Shown here: one piece after another, positions 24,131 to 34,129 of the stretch
Numbering within the stretch: the stretch's first letter is position 1
Layout of the letters: each line of letters opens with the position of its first letter
Assembly (NCBI GenBank): GCA_963837585.1
Contig: CAWINX010000004.1
Span: forward strand, 62,001 to 126,000
From: CAWINX01 sp963837585
GTDB taxonomy: Bacteria; Actinomycetota; Thermoleophilia; Solirubrobacterales; 70-9
Reading direction: 5' to 3'
Length of the DNA: 64,000 bases
The notes under the pieces: model-generated
Told to the model about the DNA's origin: nothing
The model's input: the letters and a program-made list of their open reading frames with translations, nothing else
The model's database searches: none
Program-made: the position numbers and the translations under genes

Positions 24131-25823
24131 TTGGCGGTGTGCGGCGCATCGCTGGCGATCGGCCAGGCGGCGATCGCGCTCTGCGGGGTGCGCCGCTGGT
24201 CTTGGCTGGCGCCCGCGGTCGGCCTGGCGCTGCTCGGCGCCGTCTGCTGGGGGACCGTGCGGCTGCCGGGGGACGGGGTGGTCTCGGCGATCGTCGTCGC
24301 GGTCCTGGCCGCCGCGGCCGTGCTCTTCCTCTGGCGGCGACTCGAGGGAGGGGGGGAGGCGCTGCGGGTCGGCCTCCCGGTTGGGCTCCTGGCGCTCGCG
24401 GCCGCCTCGCTGCCGTTCATCGCCGAGGGTCACTTCGGAATCCTCGGAACCAGCTTCAACCCGGACATGTCCCAGCACCTGCTGGCGGCCGACCGGCTCG
24501 CCCACGGCGAGGGCTCCCAGCTCCTTCATCAGGGATACCCGCTCGGCCCCCACGCGATCGTCGTCGCCCTCAACAAGGGCCTGGGGATCGGTCTCGTCCA
24601 GGGCTTCAGCGGCCTCACCGTCGCCGTGGCGATCCTCGCCCCGCTGACCGCGCTCGCCGCCTTCGCCGACCGCAAGCCGATCCCGCGCATCGCGGCGGCC
24701 CTCGTCGTCGGCCTCGCCTACATGGTCGCCTCCTACTTCGCCCAGGGCGCCTTCAAGGAGACGATGCAGGCCCTCTTCGTCCTCGCCTTCGTTCTCTGCC
24801 TGCGGGAGGCGTCGCGAAACCCCGCCTGGAGGGAGCTGCCGCTGCGCTTCGTCCCCGCCGCCCTGATCGCGGTCGGCAGCGTCTACGTCTACAGCTACCC
24901 GGGCCTGCTCTGGCTCGCCGCGGCGCTGGCGATCTGGCTGGCGCTGGAGCGGCGGCTGCCGCTGCGGCCACTGCTCCTGGCGCTGGTCGTCTTCTTGGTC
25001 GGCGCCCTGCCCGAGCTTGGGCGGATGATCGACTTCCGCCACTTCGAGACCTTCGACCCCAACGGCCCCGGCCTCGGCAACCTCTTCGGCCAGATCTCGC
25101 CCTTCGAGGCGCTGGGGATCTGGCCCTCGGGCGACTTCCGGCTGACGCCGGGCGACGGGGCGGTGCCGGCTTTCGCCTACTTCGCCGGCGCCGCCTTCGC
25201 CGCGATCCTGCTCGTCTACGGGCTGGTCCTCTGCTGGCGCCGTCGCGAGACGGCCGTCGTCTCGGGGCTGGTGGCGGTGGTCGTCATCTACGGGCTCGCC
25301 CGCGTCGCCGGCACCCCCTACACCGCCGCGAAGTCGATCGTGATCGCCGCGCCGCTGGCGGCGCTGGTCATCCTCCTGCCGCTGCTCAGCCGTCCCGTCG
25401 CGGCGCTCTACCTGCTGGCGGCCGGAGGTTGCTCGCTGCTGGCGCTCGCCAACGCGCCTGTCGGCCCGACCTCCTACTCGCCCGCCCTCACCGAGTTGCG
25501 CGCGACGGTCGGCGCGGGCCCCACGGTCATCCTCGCCTCCCGCAAGCTGCTCGACGACGAGCACGGCACGCCCTACCTCACCTGGGAGCTGCGCGGCGGA
25601 CGGGTCTGCGTCGCATCCGAGGACGCGGCGGGCGGCTCGCCGCCGCCCGCGAGTGCGCTTCGTCATCTCCTCGGGACCGCGCGGGCGCCCACCCTTCAAC
25701 GGCCTGGCCATGCGCCGCGTCGCCGGCCCCTATGTCCTCTGGGAGCGTTCCGGCCCGGTCCGCGGCCGCAGTCCCTGCCCGCTGATCGCCGTGCGCCAGG
25801 CGCGTCAAGGCTCGGCCCGCTGA
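24131..25823 (+). CDS. Multi-pass membrane protein, glycosyltransferase-like, frameshift near C-terminus
   Basis: About 560 residues with roughly a dozen hydrophobic segments (AVGLALLGAVCW, VVSAIVVAVLAAAAVLFLW, LPLRPLLLALVVFLVGALP, LVAVVVIYGLARVAG). A large polar loop early on (FNPDMSQHLLAADRLAHGEG) resembles the extracytoplasmic loop of GT-C enzymes, though I see no clear acidic catalytic pair. A frame change near 25640 moves the end to VRFVISSGPRGRPPFNGLAM and a TGA at 25821-25823; otherwise it would fuse with thrS. Start TTG 24131 is the first option after the GNAT stop; ATG 24106 in another frame is an alternative. Confidence 0.65.
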
Positions 25824-25852
25824 GCCGGGCGCGACGGGGCGCCGTGGATAGC

Positions 25853-27806
25853 ATGGGCCGCATCGAAGCCGCGACCGAGAAGATCACCGTGACGTTGCCC
25901 GACGGCAAGCCGCTGGAGCTGCCGGCGGGCGCCACCGGAGCCGACGCCGCTGCGGCGATCGGGCCCGGCCTGGCCAAGGCGGCGCTGGGGATTCGCGCCG
26001 GGGGCGAGTTGCGCGACCTCTCGGCCTCGCTGCCCGACGGCGCCGAGATCGCGATCGTCACCGACCGCGACCCCGAGGGACTGGAGCTGATCCGCCACGA
26101 CGCCGCCCACGTGATGGCGGAGGCGGTGCAGGAGCTCTACCCCGGGACCAAGGTGACGATCGGCCCGGCGATCGAGTCCGGCTTCTACTACGACTTCGAC
26201 TTCCCCGACGAGGTGAAGGTCACCGACGAGGACCTGGAGCGGATCGAGGCGGCGATGCGCGAGCACATCGCCGCCGACGAGGAGTTCTCCCGCCGCGACG
26301 TCCCCACCGCCGAGGCCGTCGAGATCTTCAAGGCGCAGGGCGAGGACTACAAGGTCGAGCTGATCGAGGACCTGGTCCGCGACGAGGGCGTCGAGACCGT
26401 CTCCCTCTACCGCAACGGTCCCTTCGAGGACCTCTGCCGCGGCCCCCACGGCCCCTCGACCGGGCGGATCAAGGCGATCAAGCTCAGCTCGCTTGCCGGC
26501 GCCTACTGGCGCGGCGACGAGAGCCGCCAGATGCTGACCCGGATCTACGGCACCGCCTTCTTCTCCAAGAAGGACCTGGAGGCGCACCTGGAGCGGATCG
26601 AGCAGGCGAAGGCGCGCGACCACCGCCGCCTCGGCCCTCAGCTCGGCCTCTTCATGCTGCGCGAGGAGGCGCCCGGGATGCCCTTCTGGCTGCCCAACGG
26701 GACGACGCTGCTGCACCTGATCGAGGCCGAGGTCCAGGACCAGCTGCGCAAGCGAGGCTACGAGGAGATCGCCACCCCGCAGGTGCTCGACGAGGAGCTC
26801 TGGCACCGCTCCGGGCACTGGGACAACTACCGCGACGACATGTTCTTCATGCAGGACGGGGAGCGGCGCTTCGCCCTGCGGCCGATGAACTGCCCCGGCG
26901 CCTGTCTCGTCTTCGGCTCCGAGCGCCACTCCTACCGCGAGCTGCCGCTGCGCCTCGCCGAGTTCGGCCGCGTCACCCGCAACGAGCGCGAGGGCGTCCT
27001 GCACGGGCTGCTGCGGGTGCGCGCCTTCACCCAGGACGACGCCCACGTCTACTGCGCCGAGGAGCAGATCACCGACGAGGTGGCCGACATCTGCGAGGCG
27101 ATCGATGAGCTCTACGCGCGCTTCGGCTTCGAGGACGTGCGGGTCGAGCTCTCGACTCGGCCGGAGAAGTCGATGGGCAGCGAGGAGCAGTGGGAGCAAG
27201 GCCGAGGCGGCGCTGACCGAGGCGCTGGAGCGCCAGGGCCGCGAGTACGAGCTGAACCCGGGCGACGGCGCCTTCTATGGGCCGAAGATCGACTTCCACG
27301 TCACCGACGCGCTCGGTCGCTCCTGGCAGTGCGGCACCTGCCAGCTCGACTTCCAGATGCCGGAGCGCTTCGACCTCTCCTACACCGGCGCCGACGACGC
27401 CCCGCACCGGCCGGTGATGATCCACCGCGCCCTGCTCGGCTCGATGGAGCGCTTCGCCGGGATCCTGATCGAGCACTACGCGGGCCGCTTCCCGGTCTGG
27501 CTGGCGCCGGTCCAGGCGATCGTCCTTCCGGTCGCCGACCGCCACAACGACTACGCCGCGCGGGTCGCCGAGGAGCTGGCGGCGGCCGGCGTGCGGGTCA
27601 CGGTCGACACCCGCTCGGAGTCGGTCGGCAAGAAGATCCGCGCCGCCGAGCTGGGCCGCTACCCCTACATGCTCGTGGTCGGCGATCGCGAGGAATCCGA
27701 CGGCGCGGTCGCCGCCCGCTCCCACGCGGAGGGCGAGCTGGGAGCGATGCCGATCGGCGAGTTCGCCGCGCTGGTCGCGCGCGAAAGCCAACACAGCGCA
27801 GTTTGA
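25853..27806 (+). CDS. thrS: Threonyl-tRNA synthetase (single frameshift)
   Basis: About 650 residues when the frame is repaired. The TGS domain opens the protein (KITVTLPDGKPLELPAGATG). The editing domain has RHDAAHVMAEAVQELYPG. The class II core has RPMNCPGACLVFGSERHSYR (motif 2 area) and PVMIHRALLGSMERFAGILI (motif 3). The anticodon domain has LAPVQAIVLPVADRHNDYA. Length 1954 nt is one base over a multiple of three. At 27197-27203 an extra C turns GAGAAGGCC into GAGCAAGGCC and breaks EEQWEKAEAALTEAL. An essential gene cannot carry this, so it is almost surely a sequence error. Start ATG 25853. Confidence 0.93.
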
Positions 27807-27924
27807 CCTCTATACTCCCGCCCACTTGATCGCAGGCACGCCAAACACCACGCGCTTCCGCTGAGCGCCCCGTGCCCATCTTCCGAACTCTCGCCCGCTT
27901 GAAGCTCCACCTCTCCCTTATCTA

Positions 27925-28531
27925 GTGCCGGTCCCGCGTAGGTTCGATCGGCGCCCACCAGAGCGCGACACGACTCGGATAAACGAGCGGATCCGCGTGC
28001 CCAAAGTGCGCCTGATCGGCGCCGAGGGGGAGCAGCTCGGCATCCTCGACACCGCGGACGCGATGAAACGCGCCCAGGACGCCGACCTCGACCTGGTCGA
28101 GGTTGCCCCCAACTCGAAGCCGCCGGTCACCCGTCTGCTCGACTACTCGAAGTACAAGTACGAGCAGGAGCAGAAGCAGAAGCAGGCGCGCAAGCACCAG
28201 CAGCAGGTCAACATCCGCGAGATCAAGCTGCGGCCGAAGATCGCCTCGCACGACTACGAGACCAAGAAGGGCCACGTCGAGCGCTTCCTCCGCCACCAGG
28301 ACAAGGTCAAGGTGACGATCATGTTCCGGGGCCGGGAGCAGGCGCATCCCGAGCGGGGCCGGGCGCTGCTGCAGAAGCTCTTCGAGGACCTCGACGGGCT
28401 CGCCGTGATCGAGTCCGAGCCGCTGCAGGAGGGCCGCAACATGAGCATGCTGCTGGCCCCGGGCAAAGAGGCGGCAGCGAAAGCCGAGCCTGCCGACGGG
28501 GACGAATCCCAGCCGAGGACGCTCCGCTTAA
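27925..28531 (+). CDS. infC: Translation initiation factor IF-3 (C-terminal end uncertain)
   Basis: Start GTG 27925. N-terminal domain: RINERIRVPKVRLIGAEGEQ and DLVEVAPNSKPPVTRLLDY. Linker: KYEQEQKQKQARKHQQQ. C-terminal domain: VNIREIKLRPKIASHDYETK and KVKVTIMFRGREQAHPERG, ending at SMLLAPGK. As read, the frame runs on to 28743 across a terminator and antisense to wecB, which is unlikely. A one-base change after 28470 would end it at TAA 28529-28531, directly before the hairpin. It normally leads rpmI and rplT; here those genes lie 5 kb away. Confidence 0.9.
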
Positions 28532-28615
28532 CTTTTTCGGGAATCGCCGGTCAGCTGGCCGCGGGCGAGCGGCCGCGAAAAAGTACAAGACGCTCCGGCC
28601 TACTGGGATTCGTCC
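28500..28615. repeat. Outer inverted repeat linking the infC and wecB 3' ends
   Basis: GGACGAATCCCAG (28500-28512) and its exact reverse complement (28603-28615) flank the terminator. The left copy codes DESQ in infC and the right copy codes DESQ at the end of wecB. GACGCTCCG also appears twice in direct orientation (28518-28526 and 28589-28597). Confidence 0.65.
28531..28584. terminator. Bidirectional terminator between convergent infC and wecB
   Basis: ACTTTTTCG (28531-28539) pairs with CGAAAAAGT (28576-28584). An inner GGCCGC/GCGGCC stem closes on GGGCGA. The T-run in either direction makes it usable for both genes. Confidence 0.7.
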
Positions 28616-29691
28616 AGGCCGGCCACGATCTCCGCAATTCGCTCGGACGCTTTGCCGTCCCAGAGCGGGGGAGGGGGCGGGTCGCTCGGCGGGCGCGCTC
28701 GGCCAGCGCCGCGGGGATCGTCTGCGATCGCCGCCGGGTCTAGGCCGAGCAGCGTGTTGGTGCCGGCGCGGATCGTCACCGGCCGCTCGGTGTTGTCGCG
28801 CAGGGTGAAGCAGGGGACGCCGAGATAGGTCGTCTCCTCCTGGATACCGCCGGAATCGGTGAGGACGGCGCCGGCGTCGGCGACGAGGGAGAGGAAGTCG
28901 AGGTAGCCGAGCGGCTCGGTCAGCAGCAGGCCCGGGTGGTCCGATTCGACCTCTTCCATCATCTTGCGGGTGCGGGGATGGACCGGGAAGACGACCGGCA
29001 TCTCACGCGCCAGCTCGGCGAGGCGACGGACGGTCTCCGGCAGCAGCGGGCCGTCGACCAGGGCGGGGCGGTGCAGGGTGACCAACGCGAAGGCGCCCGG
29101 CTCGACCCCCAACCTCGCCGCGCTCCCGGCGGCTCGGAAGCGGTCCTCGAGGGCGACGAGGGTGTCGATCATCGTGTTGCCGACGAAATGCATGCGCTCC
29201 TCGGCGATCCCCTCGGCGCGGAGGTTCTCGACCGCCTCGTCGGAGTGCAGGAAGAGGTGCTCGGAGACCTCGTCGGCGACGATCCGGTTGACCTCCTCGG
29301 GCATCGTGCGGTCGAAGCTGCGCAGGCCCGACTCGATGTGGGCGACCGGGATCTCCATCTTCACCGCGGTCAGCGCCGCCGCCAGGGTCGAGTTGACGTC
29401 GCCGGGGACCATCACCAGGTCGGGCGCCTCGTCGATCGAGCACCGGCTCCAGCCGCTCCATCACCCGCGCGGTCTGCTGCACGTGCTCCCGGAGCCGACC
29501 TCGAGCATGTGGTCGGGCGCCGGCACCCCCAGCTCCTCGAAGAAGACCTCCGACATCAGCTTGTCGTAGTGCTGGCCGGTGTGGACGATCGTGTGGGAGG
29601 CGTCGGGCAGCCGTCGCCGCAACGCCGAGATCACCGGCGCCGTCTTGACGAAATTCGGCCGAGTCCCGACCACGTAGACGATCCGCATCAT
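28600..29691 (-). CDS. wecB: UDP-N-acetylglucosamine 2-epimerase (non-hydrolysing), frameshifted
   Basis: Makes UDP-ManNAc, a precursor for surface polysaccharide. N-terminus: MRIVYVVGTRPNFVKTAPVI and HTGQHYDKLMSEVFFEELG. The middle passes through two frame changes (about 29490 and 29436): HVQQTARVMERLEPVLD, then MVPGDVNSTLAAAL. The C-terminal half is intact: HIESGLRSFDRTMPEEVNR, LVTLHRPALVDG, GAVLTDSGGIQEETTYLGVP (UDP-binding) and TERPVT. Start ATG 29689-29691 overlaps the ATP-grasp stop (ATGA), so the two are coupled. Ends at TAG 28600-28602. Confidence 0.88.
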
Positions 29692-30848
29692 CACTTGCGG
29701 CGTGCCAGCCCGTTGCGGAGCATCTGAGCCCATCTCGCGAAAACCGGCTTCGGGTCTCCGCCGCGAAAGTAGGGATGGACGGTATGGCGTCGGGGCACCG
29801 CGACCGAGGCCGCGGTCCGCAACCGGGCGTGTCCCAGGGCGCGCCAGATGTGGCGAAGGTCTGCATCGTCCCAGCGGTAGTAGACCCCCGGCCTGGAAGA
29901 GTGCCGCCCGGTGCGGCCTTTGAGGAGCCAGTCGCACCAGATCGCGGGGAGGGAGGCGCCCGTGGCGACTGCGAGCGCGAGCGATCCGTAGAGGCGGGGA
30001 TTGAAGTCGATGGCCGCGAACCGCCCGTCGCCGAGGTCGATCGCCTCCAGCTCGAAGATCCCCTGCCATCCCAGCGCTTCGACCAGCTGCGTGACGCCGC
30101 CGATGAGGCTGTCCGGGGGTTCGATCGTGACCGAGTAGGACACCGAGCCCGCCTCCGGCAGCCAGGTGCGGATGTACCTGCTCACCGACGTCCCCTGGAG
30201 GCCCTCGGCGGTCATCACTCCGCCGACCGAGACGACCGAGCCGCTCTCTCGTCGCTGCAGCAGCAGTGGCAGCCCGAACTCGTCCATGCGTGAGTCAAGA
30301 GCGGCGCGGTCTACGGCGAAGAAGGTTTGGCGCTGGCGGATGCGACCGTCGATCGAGAACACCGTGCTGCGCGGTTTGAGCAGCAGCGGGAACCCGAGCC
30401 GTTCGGCCGCGGCGACGGCCTCGTCGCGGTTCGCGCAGACGGTCGACTCCGGGACCGCCATGCCGGTCGACGCGGCCACGTCGACCAGGTCGACCTTGCT
30501 GAGACAGCGGGAGACCACCTCGACGGGCGGCAGCCCCGCGGCGATCGCCTCCGGGAAGAGGTCGCGGTTCGAAGAGATCGCGACCACCGAGGCATCGCTG
30601 CCCGGAACGACAGCGGCGAAGTCGCCCTCCTCTACGATCGAGGCAACCCGCTCGGCGAAGCCCCGCCTGTCCTCGCGCGGATCCGGTGTCTCGAAGCCGC
30701 GATCGGTAAAGCGCGAGTACCGCGCCGGCGCGAAGGCGCCCACGCCCGCGGCGCCGACTCTGTAGCCGGCGCGACTGAGGCTTTCGCACCCCGCGATCGA
30801 GCATCGCTCCTGGGCGTCGGTGACCAAAACGCCTAAGGGCGACACCAT
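29691..30848 (-). CDS. ATP-grasp family protein, copy B (intact)
   Basis: 385 residues from ATG 30848 (VSPLGVLVTDAQERCSIAGC). The pre-ATP-grasp Rossmann-like domain holds LFPEAIAAGLPPVEVVSRCL and SKVDLVDVAASTGMAVPES. The ATP-grasp core has LLLKPRSTVFSIDGR (adenine/phosphate Lys), LLQRRE, LGWQGIFELEAIDLGDG and AAIDFNPRLYGSLALAVATG, with Glu and Asn metal ligands. Resembles the carbamoyl-phosphate-synthase-like ATP-grasp proteins of polysaccharide loci. Paralogue of 21824-22963. Overlaps wecB and is divergent from the GNAT gene (56-bp gap). Likely cytosolic ligase adding an amine or amino acid to a sugar or lipid precursor (inference). Confidence 0.85.
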   Translation of the reverse strand: MVSPLGVLVTDAQERCSIAGCESLSRAGYRVGAAGVGAFAPARYSRFTDRGFETPDPREDRRGFAERVASIVEEGDFAAVVPGSDASVVAISSNRDLFPEAIAAGLPPVEVVSRCLSKVDLVDVAASTGMAVPESTVCANRDEAVAAAERLGFPLLLKPRSTVFSIDGRIRQRQTFFAVDRAALDSRMDEFGLPLLLQRRESGSVVSVGGVMTAEGLQGTSVSRYIRTWLPEAGSVSYSVTIEPPDSLIGGVTQLVEALGWQGIFELEAIDLGDGRFAAIDFNPRLYGSLALAVATGASLPAIWCDWLLKGRTGRHSSRPGVYYRWDDADLRHIWRALGHARLRTAASVAVPRRHTVHPYFRGGDPKPVFARWAQMLRNGLARRK

Positions 30849-30904
30849 GGCGGGGAATGGTAGTCGGGCTGAGAGCGAGGCAATGCCCCGACTAGCATTG
30901 CCGC

Positions 30905-32096
30905 ATGGGGGTGCCGGCGCCACGACGAGGGAATGAGGGCATGGATGGCCGGCGGTCGAATCGGCTCTCGGCCTCTCTGATCGATGACGTCGACGCGCTC
31001 CAGGCTCATCGTGCGGCCTGGGACGAGCTCGCCGTTCGGGCCGGCAACCCCTTCGGCGCTCCCGCCTGGGCGGAATCCTGGTGGCGCCATCTGGCCCCGC
31101 CCGGCGCGACCCTCTCCGTCGTTGCGATTCACGACGACGAAGAGCTGGTCGGCCTCGCTCCCTTCTACGCGACGCGACGGCTGGGCGTGCGAGAGCTGCG
31201 GTTGCTCAGCGGGGGGCTCGCTTCGCGCCTCGACATCCTCGCCGACCCCGAGCGGGGGATGGAGATAGGAGAGGCGATCGCCGGCGCTCTCGCGGTGGAC
31301 GGGGCGGGGGCGGACATGATCCGCTGGGAGGCGGTGGAGGCGAGCTCTCCGTGGCCCGAATGGCTCTCCTCCGGCTGGCCGAACGACCGTCCGCACCGGA
31401 TCGAGGAGGAGTCGCGACGAAGCGCGCCGCTGGTCCAGCTGGGCCAGGCCTCCTACGAGGAGTGGCTGGCCGCCAAGAGCCGGAACTTCCGCAGCCAGAT
31501 GCGGCGCAAGCGGCGCGCGATCGAGGAGGCGGGGGCGAGCTTTCGCAGAGCCGACCGCGACAGCCTGCGCCGTGACCTCGACGCGTTCCTCTCGTTGCAT
31601 GCGGCTCGCTGGGAGGACCGTGGCGGTTCTGCCGCGGTCCCCCGGCACCGCGGCGATGCTGCTCGCCCTGGGTGAGGAGCTGATCGACGCCGGCCGGTTT
31701 CGCCTCTGGATGATCGACGGGCCTGAAGGGGAGCCGATCTGCGCCCAGCTCTTCGTCGAGGCCGGAGGTGCCGTCGCTTACTGGAACGGCGGCTTCGACG
31801 AGGGCTGGGCGGAACACTCGCCGGGAGTGCTGGCGATTCTGGCGGCGATCGAGGAGGCGATCGGGCGGGGGGATCGGCTTCTCGACCTGGGAGGCGGCGA
31901 GGCCTCCTATAAGGACCGGCTCGCTGACGAGGATCGGCCCGTCGCCTGGATCGTCTCCTACCCGCGCGGGCCGCGCTACGCGTTGGCTTGGGCTCGTCGC
32001 CTGCCCGGCAAGACCGCGAGGCGGGCTGGGAACTTCCTCAGGCCGAAGTTGGGCGGGGATCGCCTCAACCGGATTCGCGGTCGCCTGCGGCGCTGA
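30905..32096 (+). CDS. GNAT/FemAB-like acyltransferase, copy B, one frameshift
   Basis: Starts ATG 30905, or ATG 30941 inside the same frame. DDVDALQAHRAAWDELA and PFGAPAWAESWWRHLA match the opening of copy A at 22981. The basic helix is YEEWLAAKSRNFRSQMRRKR. The frame changes near 31640 and resumes MLLALGEELIDAGRFRLWM, CAQLFVEAGGAVAYWNGGFD and LLDLGGGEASYKDRLADEDR. This is the double-GNAT arrangement of the CelD/BcsL and FemAB families. The deacetylase gene is convergent, with ends about 20 bp apart. Confidence 0.82.
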
Positions 32097-32113
32097 TGCG
32101 TTCGGAGCGCGGT

Positions 32114-33128
32114 TCAGCCGCGCATCGCTGAGACCTCGTGCTTCCGCGGCCAACTGCACGGGACTGCGAACCGCGCGCATGCGCGCACGCCAGCGCTCGT
32201 CGAAGACGATGCGAAAGCGCCCCAGCGGCATTCGCTCCTCGGCCGACACCGGCAGCCGGTTGAGTGCGGGTGAGACGGTCGCCCCCAGACTCAGGCCTTG
32301 GCGCTGCGCCGCGGCGGTGATCTCAGGGTTCGCGTCGCCGTTGGGATAGGCGATGAAAAAGGGAGGGGCCCCCAGCTCGTCGGCGAGCCAGCTCTGCGCC
32401 CCGGCTATCTGCCCCTCCGCCTCCTCGATCGAGTAGCGGGTCAACACGGCGTGGTTGAGCGTGTGGTTGCCGATCTCGATCCAGGGCGCGGCGGCCATCT
32501 CGCGCAGCTCCGCGACTGTCAGCGGCCGGTCGAGGTCGCCGGTCGGCTCTAGCGCCCGGGGGCCGAATTCGGATCTCAGGTGGGCCTCCACTTTCGCGTC
32601 GGTCATCCGACGAAGCAGTCCGTATTCGGCCGGGACGTCGGCGAGCCGGCCCTGGCGGTGGCGCTCCCGGTAGACGATGTTCCACCAATAGCCCTTGCCC
32701 TCGCGGACGTGGTTGATCGAGGGGAAGACCGTGGCGTAGGCGCCCTCCTTGGCAAGCAGGTCGATGAGCCGCAGGTTGTTGGCGAAGCCGTCATCGAAGG
32801 TGAGGTGGGCGTAGAGACCCCCCGGCTCGAGTCCCTTGTCGATCTCCTCCGCGCCGACGAAGCGGTAGCCATGCCCGCGGAAGCAAGCGATCAGCCGCGA
32901 CAGCGCCTCGGGGGTCTGGCGCTCGTGAGGGTCGACGATTCCGCTGTCGATCTCCGTGGAATCGGCGAAGACGCAATGCGAAACGAAGAGGAGCAACCCG
33001 GGGCGATCCTTGGGCGCGACCGCCGAGATCAACTCGTCAGCGCGCTCCAGCGCGGTTTTTCCGATCAACGCTGCGCGGGTGCCGAGAGACCGCAAGGCCA
33101 CGAACCAGTGTACGTCCCGGACGCTCAA
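32114..33128 (-). CDS. Polysaccharide deacetylase (NodB homology)
   Basis: Carbohydrate esterase family 4-like. Visible motifs: LLFVSHCVFADSTE at the start of the catalytic fold, YAHLTFDDGFANN (the TFDDG metal/catalytic-base motif), EIGNHTLNHAVLTR (H-xxx-H metal motif) and FFIAYPNGDANPEI. It removes acetyl groups from N-acetyl sugars. Start is probably TTG 33128 (SVRDVHWFVALRSLG) with AGGGG before it; TTG 33218 is possible. The C-terminal end is uncertain: read straight, the frame runs antisense through the GNAT gene, but homology fades near 32150 and a one-base change would stop it at 32114. Confidence 0.8.
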
Positions 33129-33218
33129 ACCCCTGCCTTTACGTGGCGCGCAGGCGAGGAGAACCGACAGCGGTGCTTCCGCTGATGCAAAGACGGGGCG
33201 CGCTGCGCAGTTGCTCAA

Positions 33219-33477
33219 ACGTTCACACCCCCACCTTCAACGGGGTGGCCGTCGATGCAGACGGTTTGCGCGCGACACCGGATGCGGCGCTGAGCGAGAA
33301 GTCGCGGGCCGTCGTGCTCGACCGGATCGATTCGGCGGGGGCTCTCGCCGCGGCGGCGCGCGAGATCGCGACCGAGGATCGTCATTCGATCAAGGTGTCG
33401 ATTCGAGTGACGGACTGCAGGCGGCGCAGGTTACGCGACGGTGGTTGCCCAGGCCATCTGCTTCAATAACGCACCCG
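33219..33477 (+). other. Region upstream of rpmI with a coding-like fragment
   Basis: No recognised gene. One plus-strand frame reads TFNGVAVDADGLRATPDAAL, then SEKSRAVVLDRIDSAGALAA and EIATEDRHSIKVSI, with coding-like base pattern but no clear start and a poor end. It may be an orphan fragment left when infC and rpmI were separated. The promoter of rpmI-rplT should be here; TTGCCC at 33446-33451 is a possible -35 box. Confidence 0.3.
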
Positions 33478-33678
33478 ATGCCCAAGATGAAAACTCATTC
33501 CGGCGCCAAGAAGCGCTTTCGCAAGACCGCCACGGGCAAGCTGCGCGGGCGGCGGGCCTACTCGAGCCACATCCTTGAGAAAAAGTCGCCGAAGCGGAAG
33601 CGGCGGATGGCGCGGCCGGTCGAGATCGCCCCGTCTGATGCGAAGACGGTGCGGACGCTGCTCGGGGGTGGGAAGTGA
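33478..33678 (+). CDS. rpmI: Ribosomal protein bL35
   Basis: 66 residues: PKMKTHSGAKKRFRKTATGK and HILEKKSPKRKRRM, the standard bL35 sequence, very basic. ATG 33478. Its stop overlaps the GTG of rplT. Confidence 0.96.
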   Translation: MPKMKTHSGAKKRFRKTATGKLRGRRAYSSHILEKKSPKRKRRMARPVEIAPSDAKTVRTLLGGGK

Positions 33679-34034
33679 GTCGGGTCAAGAGGTCGGTTCC
33701 CGCGCGCAAGAAGCGTCGCAAGGTTCTGAAGGAAGCGAAAGGCTACTTCGGTCGAAAGAATTCGTCCTATCGCTTCGCCAAAGAGCAGGTGCAGCGGTCC
33801 GGGATGTACGCCTACCGGGACCGGCGCAACCGCAAGCGCGAGTTCCGCCGTCTCTGGATCACCCGGATCAACGCCGCCGCGCGGCTCGAGGGGATGAGCT
33901 ACTCGGAGTTGATCCACGGCTTGGGTGCCGCCGGCGTCGAGGTCAATCGCAAGATGCTCGCCGACATCGCGGTCAACGACCGCGATGCGTTCCGCCGATT
34001 TGTGGAGCTAGCCCGGGAGGGTGCGGCCGCCTAA
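33675..34034 (+). CDS. rplT: Ribosomal protein bL20
   Basis: 119 residues from GTG 33675. RVKRSVPARKKRRKVLKEAK, GYFGRKNSSYRFAKEQV and LWITRINAAARLEGMSYSEL are typical. In other bacteria L20 represses its own operon by binding the leader; I cannot see such a structure here. A strong terminator follows. Confidence 0.97.
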   Translation: MSRVKRSVPARKKRRKVLKEAKGYFGRKNSSYRFAKEQVQRSGMYAYRDRRNRKREFRRLWITRINAAARLEGMSYSELIHGLGAAGVEVNRKMLADIAVNDRDAFRRFVELAREGAAA

Positions 34035-34062
34035 GCCGCATCGCGACACCTCACTTTCCCGG

Positions 34063-34089
34063 GCGGGCCGTTGATACGGCCCGCTTTTT
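34063..34089 (+). terminator. Rho-independent terminator after rplT
   Basis: GCGGGCCG (34063-34070) pairs perfectly with CGGCCCGC (34077-34084) across TTGATA, followed by TTTTT. Canonical intrinsic terminator 28 bp after the rplT stop. It separates the ribosomal pair from the methyltransferase-pheST-arg run. Confidence 0.9.
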
Positions 34090-34129
34090 CGTTCCAGGAG
34101 AAGAAACCCCCGACAAGAAGACAACACGG

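Noticed and set aside
23729..25711. Minus-strand ORF of 660 codons
   Set aside because: Antisense to the membrane-protein gene; low-complexity Arg/Gln/Asp text.
24131..27829. One 1232-codon fusion of a membrane protein with threonyl-tRNA synthetase
   Set aside because: Arises from a frame change near 25640 that removes the membrane protein stop; thrS has its own start and normal domains.
27830..27924. Riboswitch or leader peptide before infC
   Set aside because: No stable fold or convincing small ORF could be drawn by eye in 95 bases.
28532..28743. A long C-terminal extension of IF-3
   Set aside because: Crosses a bidirectional terminator and runs antisense to wecB; an indel is simpler.
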